A program made the position numbers and the translations under genes. Source: Rhodanobacter sp. UBA5168 (GTDB taxonomy: Bacteria; Pseudomonadota; Gammaproteobacteria; Xanthomonadales; Rhodanobacteraceae). From it: 9,132 nt of DNA. The notes beneath the pieces were generated by a model. That model did no database searches, was not told the origin of the DNA, and saw only the letters and a list, made by a program, of their open reading frames with translations. The stretch's first letter is position 1. Every line of letters starts with the position of its first letter. This document shows, one piece after another, positions 6,447 to 9,132 of the stretch. The DNA lies in the NCBI GenBank assembly GCA_002413455.1, contig DHXA01000078.1, forward strand, positions 26,365-35,496, read 5' to 3'.

Positions 6447-7100
6447 TCAGGCTTTCGAAAGCAGCCGGCCGCCCATCGCCGCGTTGACCGCCACCACCGT
6501 GGCCACTGCCAGCGCGTGCGTCAGCAGATCGGTGGCGGCGGCGTCGAACGAGTGACAAATTTCCAGCAGGCTGGCCGAGGCCGCCGCGCTGGCCAGGCCG
6601 ATCAACACCGCGGTAAGCACCGGCCGCAACGGGCAGGCACGGCGCAGCAGCACGATCAGCAGCGCGGACAACGGGATCGAAAAGCTGATGATGAAAACCA
6701 GGCAATCGGCGGACTGATGCATGCCGGCGACCTGGGTGCCCGGCGCGACCCATTCGCGCAGGCAGCCGAGACCGCTGGCACCGATCCACAGCAAGGCACC
6801 CGGCAACGGCAACCATGCCAAAGCTGCGCGCCGTCCCGGCACGCCCAAGGCAAACGCGGCCCACGCCGCGGTGACCGCGGTGATCACCGCACCCATGCCC
6901 GCCCAGCCGAGATCCGGCGTACCGGCCCAACGCCGCAGCATCGGATCCGCGCCGTAATGCATCAGCAGCACGGCGGCGATGACCGCCACCACCAGCATCC
7001 AACCAGCGGTGCGCAGCCATGGCGGCGGCAGACGCCGCACCGGCACCAGTTCGGTGCCAAGGCGGTCGATCAATGCCTCATAGCGTCGCGGGTCGGACAT
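6447..7100 (-). CDS. nrsF: NrsF-type (DUF1109) six-helix membrane anti-sigma factor
   Basis: The 217-residue protein has a short cytoplasmic N-terminus (MSDPRRYEALIDRLGTEL) followed by six hydrophobic segments at about 34-48, 69-86, 94-112, 133-152, 160-182 and 193-210. This is the topology of NrsF/DUF1109 anti-sigma factors, which hold an ECF sigma factor at the inner membrane until a signal releases it. Cysteines occur at 113, 133, 156 and 182. I recall Cys131 and Cys181 of Caulobacter NrsF as needed for signalling, and Cys133 and Cys182 sit at nearly the same places. Cys182 is followed by His (ICHSF). The gene starts 4 bp after the sigma-factor stop codon, implying translational coupling. 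An ATG at 7118 overlapping the sigma gene would add six residues and cannot be excluded; neither start has a strong RBS. Identification rests on topology, position and recalled family features. Confidence 0.85.
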   Translation of the reverse strand: MSDPRRYEALIDRLGTELVPVRRLPPPWLRTAGWMLVVAVIAAVLLMHYGADPMLRRWAGTPDLGWAGMGAVITAVTAAWAAFALGVPGRRAALAWLPLPGALLWIGASGLGCLREWVAPGTQVAGMHQSADCLVFIISFSIPLSALLIVLLRRACPLRPVLTAVLIGLASAAASASLLEICHSFDAAATDLLTHALAVATVVAVNAAMGGRLLSKA

Positions 7101-7104
7101 GATC

Positions 7105-7770
7105 TCAGGGTTCTCCATGGAAACGTTCGCGCAGCGCCTTCAGCGCGCGATGCAGGTTCACTTTCAGTGCGCCGGCTTTGCGCCCGGTGAGTTCGGCAGC
7201 CTCGCTCAGCGAACGCTCCTTGAGGCCCAGCTGCTCCACCGCCTCGCGCTGGCCCGGCGGCAATTCGGCGATCGCCTCGCGCAGTCGCTGCGCACGTTGC
7301 CCGCTTTCGGTGGCAGCGCTGGCATCGTGCTGATCGGCGTGGCTGTCCAGTGCAAAGTCATCGTGCAATTCGCGGCTGTCGCGACGACCGCGGCTGCGCA
7401 GCGCGTCGATCGCGCGGCGGTTGGCGATCGCGGTGAGCCACGCATCGTACGAACGCGCCGGATCGTAGGTGTGGCGCACGCGATGGACGGTGATCAGGGT
7501 TTCCTGCACCACGTCGTCAACGTGATCCTGCGCCACGCCCCGCCGCCGCGCGGCTGCACGGATCAGTGCCACCGAGTCGGCCAGCAGTTTCTCGTAGGCG
7601 CGCCGATCGCCCGCCTGAGCGGCAGCCATCCACGCTGCCCGACGCTGGTCGGGTGTTTCGCTGGCACTGATGGTGACGGGTTCGACTGGCACGATCCGGA
7701 CGCGACTCATCCCACGGGAAAGTCCACTATCTAGACCCATGAAGCCGGTGGCGGTCAAGGTTTGCGACAT
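7105..7770 (-). CDS. sigF: ECF RNA polymerase sigma factor, SigF-like, paired with NrsF
   Basis: This is a 221-residue sigma factor of the extracytoplasmic-function class. The sigma-2 domain spans about residues 52-130 with DDVVQETLITVHRVRHTYDPARSYDAWLTAIANRRAIDALR core features (read as segments around 85-124). After a polar linker (131-155), sigma-4 covers about 160-218 with ELPPGQREAV and a helix-turn-helix in LSEAAELTGRKAGALKVNLHRALKALR-like sequence (188-214). No other domain is present. The anti-sigma gene follows at once, as in SigF-NrsF operons. ATGs at 7791, 7770, 7740 and 7710 are possible. I chose 7770 because GTGGA lies about 6 bases upstream and it leaves a leader after the predicted promoter, whereas 7791 would lie almost on the transcription start. 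The start at 7710 (201 residues) is closer to typical ECF length and remains a fair alternative. A SigF-type promoter upstream suggests positive autoregulation. Confidence 0.88.
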   Translation of the reverse strand: MSQTLTATGFMGLDSGLSRGMSRVRIVPVEPVTISASETPDQRRAAWMAAAQAGDRRAYEKLLADSVALIRAAARRRGVAQDHVDDVVQETLITVHRVRHTYDPARSYDAWLTAIANRRAIDALRSRGRRDSRELHDDFALDSHADQHDASAATESGQRAQRLREAIAELPPGQREAVEQLGLKERSLSEAAELTGRKAGALKVNLHRALKALRERFHGEP

Positions 7771-7802
7771 GCGCGATCCACAGCGGGGCACCTGTCAGGT
7801 CT

Positions 7803-7828
7803 TTCGCCGCATCCCCCGCCAACGTTAC
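7803..7828 (-). promoter_or_regulatory. SigF-type ECF promoter of the sigma/anti-sigma operon
   Basis: On the minus strand, GTAACG (7828-7823) and CGAA (7806-7803) are separated by exactly 16 bp. This matches the GTAACC-N16-CGAA promoter I recall for Caulobacter SigF, except for the last base of the -35 box. The -10 box ends 32 bp before the chosen sigma-factor start at 7770. It would allow the sigma factor to drive its own operon. Confidence 0.7.
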
Positions 7829-7842
7829 TCACGTACAAACAA

Positions 7843-7868
7843 GTAACCGCCGTCCGCCTGGCGGCGAA
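7843..7868 (+). promoter_or_regulatory. SigF-type ECF promoter of dipZ
   Basis: GTAACC (7843-7848) and CGAA (7865-7868) are separated by exactly 16 bp, a full match to the recalled SigF consensus. The -10 box ends 32 bp before the dipZ ATG at 7901. The spacer contains a short palindrome, CCGCC-T-GGCGG (7854-7864). Three other GTAACC copies I checked in the window (near 90, 681 and 4788) have no CGAA at this spacing. Confidence 0.75.
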
Positions 7869-7900
7869 TAAGCAGACAACCTCCCACGGATGCCGCTCCC

Positions 7901-9132
7901 ATGCTCGTGTTGATGCTCGCCTACCTCGGCGGTGTACTGACCATCCTCAGCCCCTGCATCCTGCCGGTGCTGCCGTTTGTGTTTGCCCGCTCGGACAAGC
8001 CGTTCATGCGCAATGGCCTGCCGATGCTGCTGGGCATGGCGATCACGTTTGCGGCAGTGGCCACGCTGGCCGCGCTGGGCGGCGGGTGGGCGGTGCATGC
8101 GAACCAGTACGGGCGCATCGTGGCGCTGGTGGTGCTGGCCTTCCTCGGCCTGACCCTGCTGTCGACGCACCTGGCGGAATGGATCACCCGTCCGTTCGTG
8201 GCGCTGGGCAACCGGCTGTCGCAGCGCTCGGCCGGCGATGGCGATTCGATCTGGGGTGCGGCCGGTCTCGGCGTCGCCACCGGGTTGCTGTGGGCACCCT
8301 GCGCGGGACCGATCCTCGGCCTGCTGCTGACCGGCGCAGCGCTGAATGGCGCCAGCGTGCAGACCACCTTGCTGCTGCTCACCTATGCCGCTGGCGCTGC
8401 CACGTCGCTGGGCCTGGCGCTGCTGATCGGCGGCAAGGTGTTCGGCCTGATGAAGCGTTCGCTCGGCGCTGGCGAGTGGGTCCGTCGCGCGCTCGGCGTG
8501 CTGGTGCTGTGCGGCGTCGCCGCGATCGCGCTGGGGCTGGATACCGGCCTGCTTACCCGCGTCTCGCTGGCCAGCACTGGCGGCATCGAACAGAAGCTGA
8601 TCAACGCCGTACGCCCGTCACCTGCGCCTGAGCCCGTGCTGAAAGCCGGCGAGCCGTTGCCGGTGGAAGGCCAGATGCCGTCCCTCGGCGGTGCCACGCA
8701 ATGGCTCAACAGCCCGCCGCTGGCCACCGAATCGCTGCGCGGCAAGGTGGTGCTGGTCGACTTCTGGACCTACTCCTGCATCAACTGCATCCGTTCGCTG
8801 CCGTATGTGCGTGGCTGGGCCGACAAGTACAAGGACCACGGCCTGGTGGTGATCGGCGTGCACGCGCCGGAGTTCGCCTTCGAGAAGGATCCGGTCAACG
8901 TGGCCAAGGCGGTGAAGGACCTGGGCGTCGATTACCCGGTGGCGCTGGACAACGACTACGCGATCTGGAAAGGCTTCAACAACCAATACTGGCCGGCGCA
9001 CTATTTCATCGACGCGCAGGGCCAGATCCGTCATCACCATTTCGGCGAAGGTGGTTATCGGGAAAGCGAGGACGTGATCCGCCAGTTGCTGACCGCGGCG
9101 GGCCAGAAGGATCTGCCCGGCGGCTACGTCAG
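7901..9132 (+). CDS. dipZ: DipZ-type CcdA/DsbD membrane domain fused to thioredoxin-like domain, 3' end off window
   Basis: 410 codons are visible and the frame stays open at the right edge. Residues 1-215 form a six-helix CcdA/DsbD-like membrane domain with paired cysteines in LSPCILPVLPF (Cys19) and LWAPCAGPILG (Cys134). Such domains carry reductant from cytosolic thioredoxin across the inner membrane. A linker (about 216-255) leads to a periplasmic TlpA-like thioredoxin domain with active site WTYSCINCIRSLPY (Cys293, Cys296) and the cis-Pro at WPAHYFID (Pro365). DipZ proteins usually have a further C-terminal carbohydrate-binding-like domain, which would lie outside the window. The start is the first ATG in frame, and no ATG, GTG or TTG precedes it back to the promoter. 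No clear Shine-Dalgarno is present. The divergent SigF/NrsF operon and the SigF-type promoter suggest induction by redox or metal stress. Genes for methionine sulfoxide reductases often accompany such loci and might follow. Confidence 0.9.
   Translation, partial: MLVLMLAYLGGVLTILSPCILPVLPFVFARSDKPFMRNGLPMLLGMAITFAAVATLAALGGGWAVHANQYGRIVALVVLAFLGLTLLSTHLAEWITRPFVALGNRLSQRSAGDGDSIWGAAGLGVATGLLWAPCAGPILGLLLTGAALNGASVQTTLLLLTYAAGAATSLGLALLIGGKVFGLMKRSLGAGEWVRRALGVLVLCGVAAIALGLDTGLLTRVSLASTGGIEQKLINAVRPSPAPEPVLKAGEPLPVEGQMPSLGGATQWLNSPPLATESLRGKVVLVDFWTYSCINCIRSLPYVRGWADKYKDHGLVVIGVHAPEFAFEKDPVNVAKAVKDLGVDYPVALDNDYAIWKGFNNQYWPAHYFIDAQGQIRHHHFGEGGYRESEDVIRQLLTAAGQKDLPGGYV

Noticed and set aside
5842..7020. 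A 392-codon minus-strand open frame across yajQ and the anti-sigma gene
   Set aside because: It is antisense to yajQ and out of frame with the six-helix anti-sigma protein; its sequence resembles no protein family.
7762..8631. A 289-codon plus-strand open frame over the start of dipZ
   Set aside because: It is in the wrong frame: the overlapping frame from 7901 encodes the CcdA membrane domain and the CINC thioredoxin site.

Overview
The window is GC-rich, densely coding chromosomal DNA with no mobile element, CRISPR array, rRNA or tRNA that I can recognise. The gene content (YajQ, an ECF sigma factor with an NrsF-type anti-sigma partner, DipZ, a Lys/Ala-rich histone H1-like protein, a PF10023-type aminopeptidase) suggests a gammaproteobacterium of the Xanthomonadales/Lysobacterales, perhaps Rhodanobacter- or Dyella-like. 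That placement is inferred from recalled protein similarity, not from a search.

Layout, left to right. Positions 1-882 (minus strand): a Gly/Tyr-rich lipoprotein gene followed 22 bp later by the 5' part of a lipoprotein aminopeptidase gene that runs off the left edge. Positions 1021-1791 (minus): histone H1-like protein. Positions 1924-2532 (minus): small rhomboid-family membrane protein. A 203-bp divergent region separates it from a PhzF-family gene (2736-3614, plus), which converges on a beta-hydroxyacid dehydrogenase-family gene (3646-4527, minus). A HI0933/YhiN-type flavoprotein gene (4622-5845, minus) is divergent from yajQ (5950-6432, plus). yajQ converges on an ECF sigma/anti-sigma operon (7105-7770 and 6447-7100, minus). 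That operon is divergent from a DipZ-type CcdA-thioredoxin fusion gene (7901 to the right edge, plus), which has no stop codon in the window. The longest gene-free stretch is the 203-bp gap at 2533-2735.

The most informative region is the right end. The 130-bp gap between the sigma-factor gene and dipZ holds two divergent copies of GTAAC[C/G]-N16-CGAA, the promoter form I recall for Caulobacter SigF. The -35 boxes face each other 14 bp apart, and each -10 box ends exactly 32 bp before the start codon I chose for its gene. This points to a self-contained stress circuit: a membrane anti-sigma factor with cysteines (NrsF-like) releases a SigF-like sigma factor, which activates its own operon and a membrane thiol-disulfide relay (DipZ). 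The rest looks like ordinary housekeeping and accessory genes, mostly in short single-gene units.
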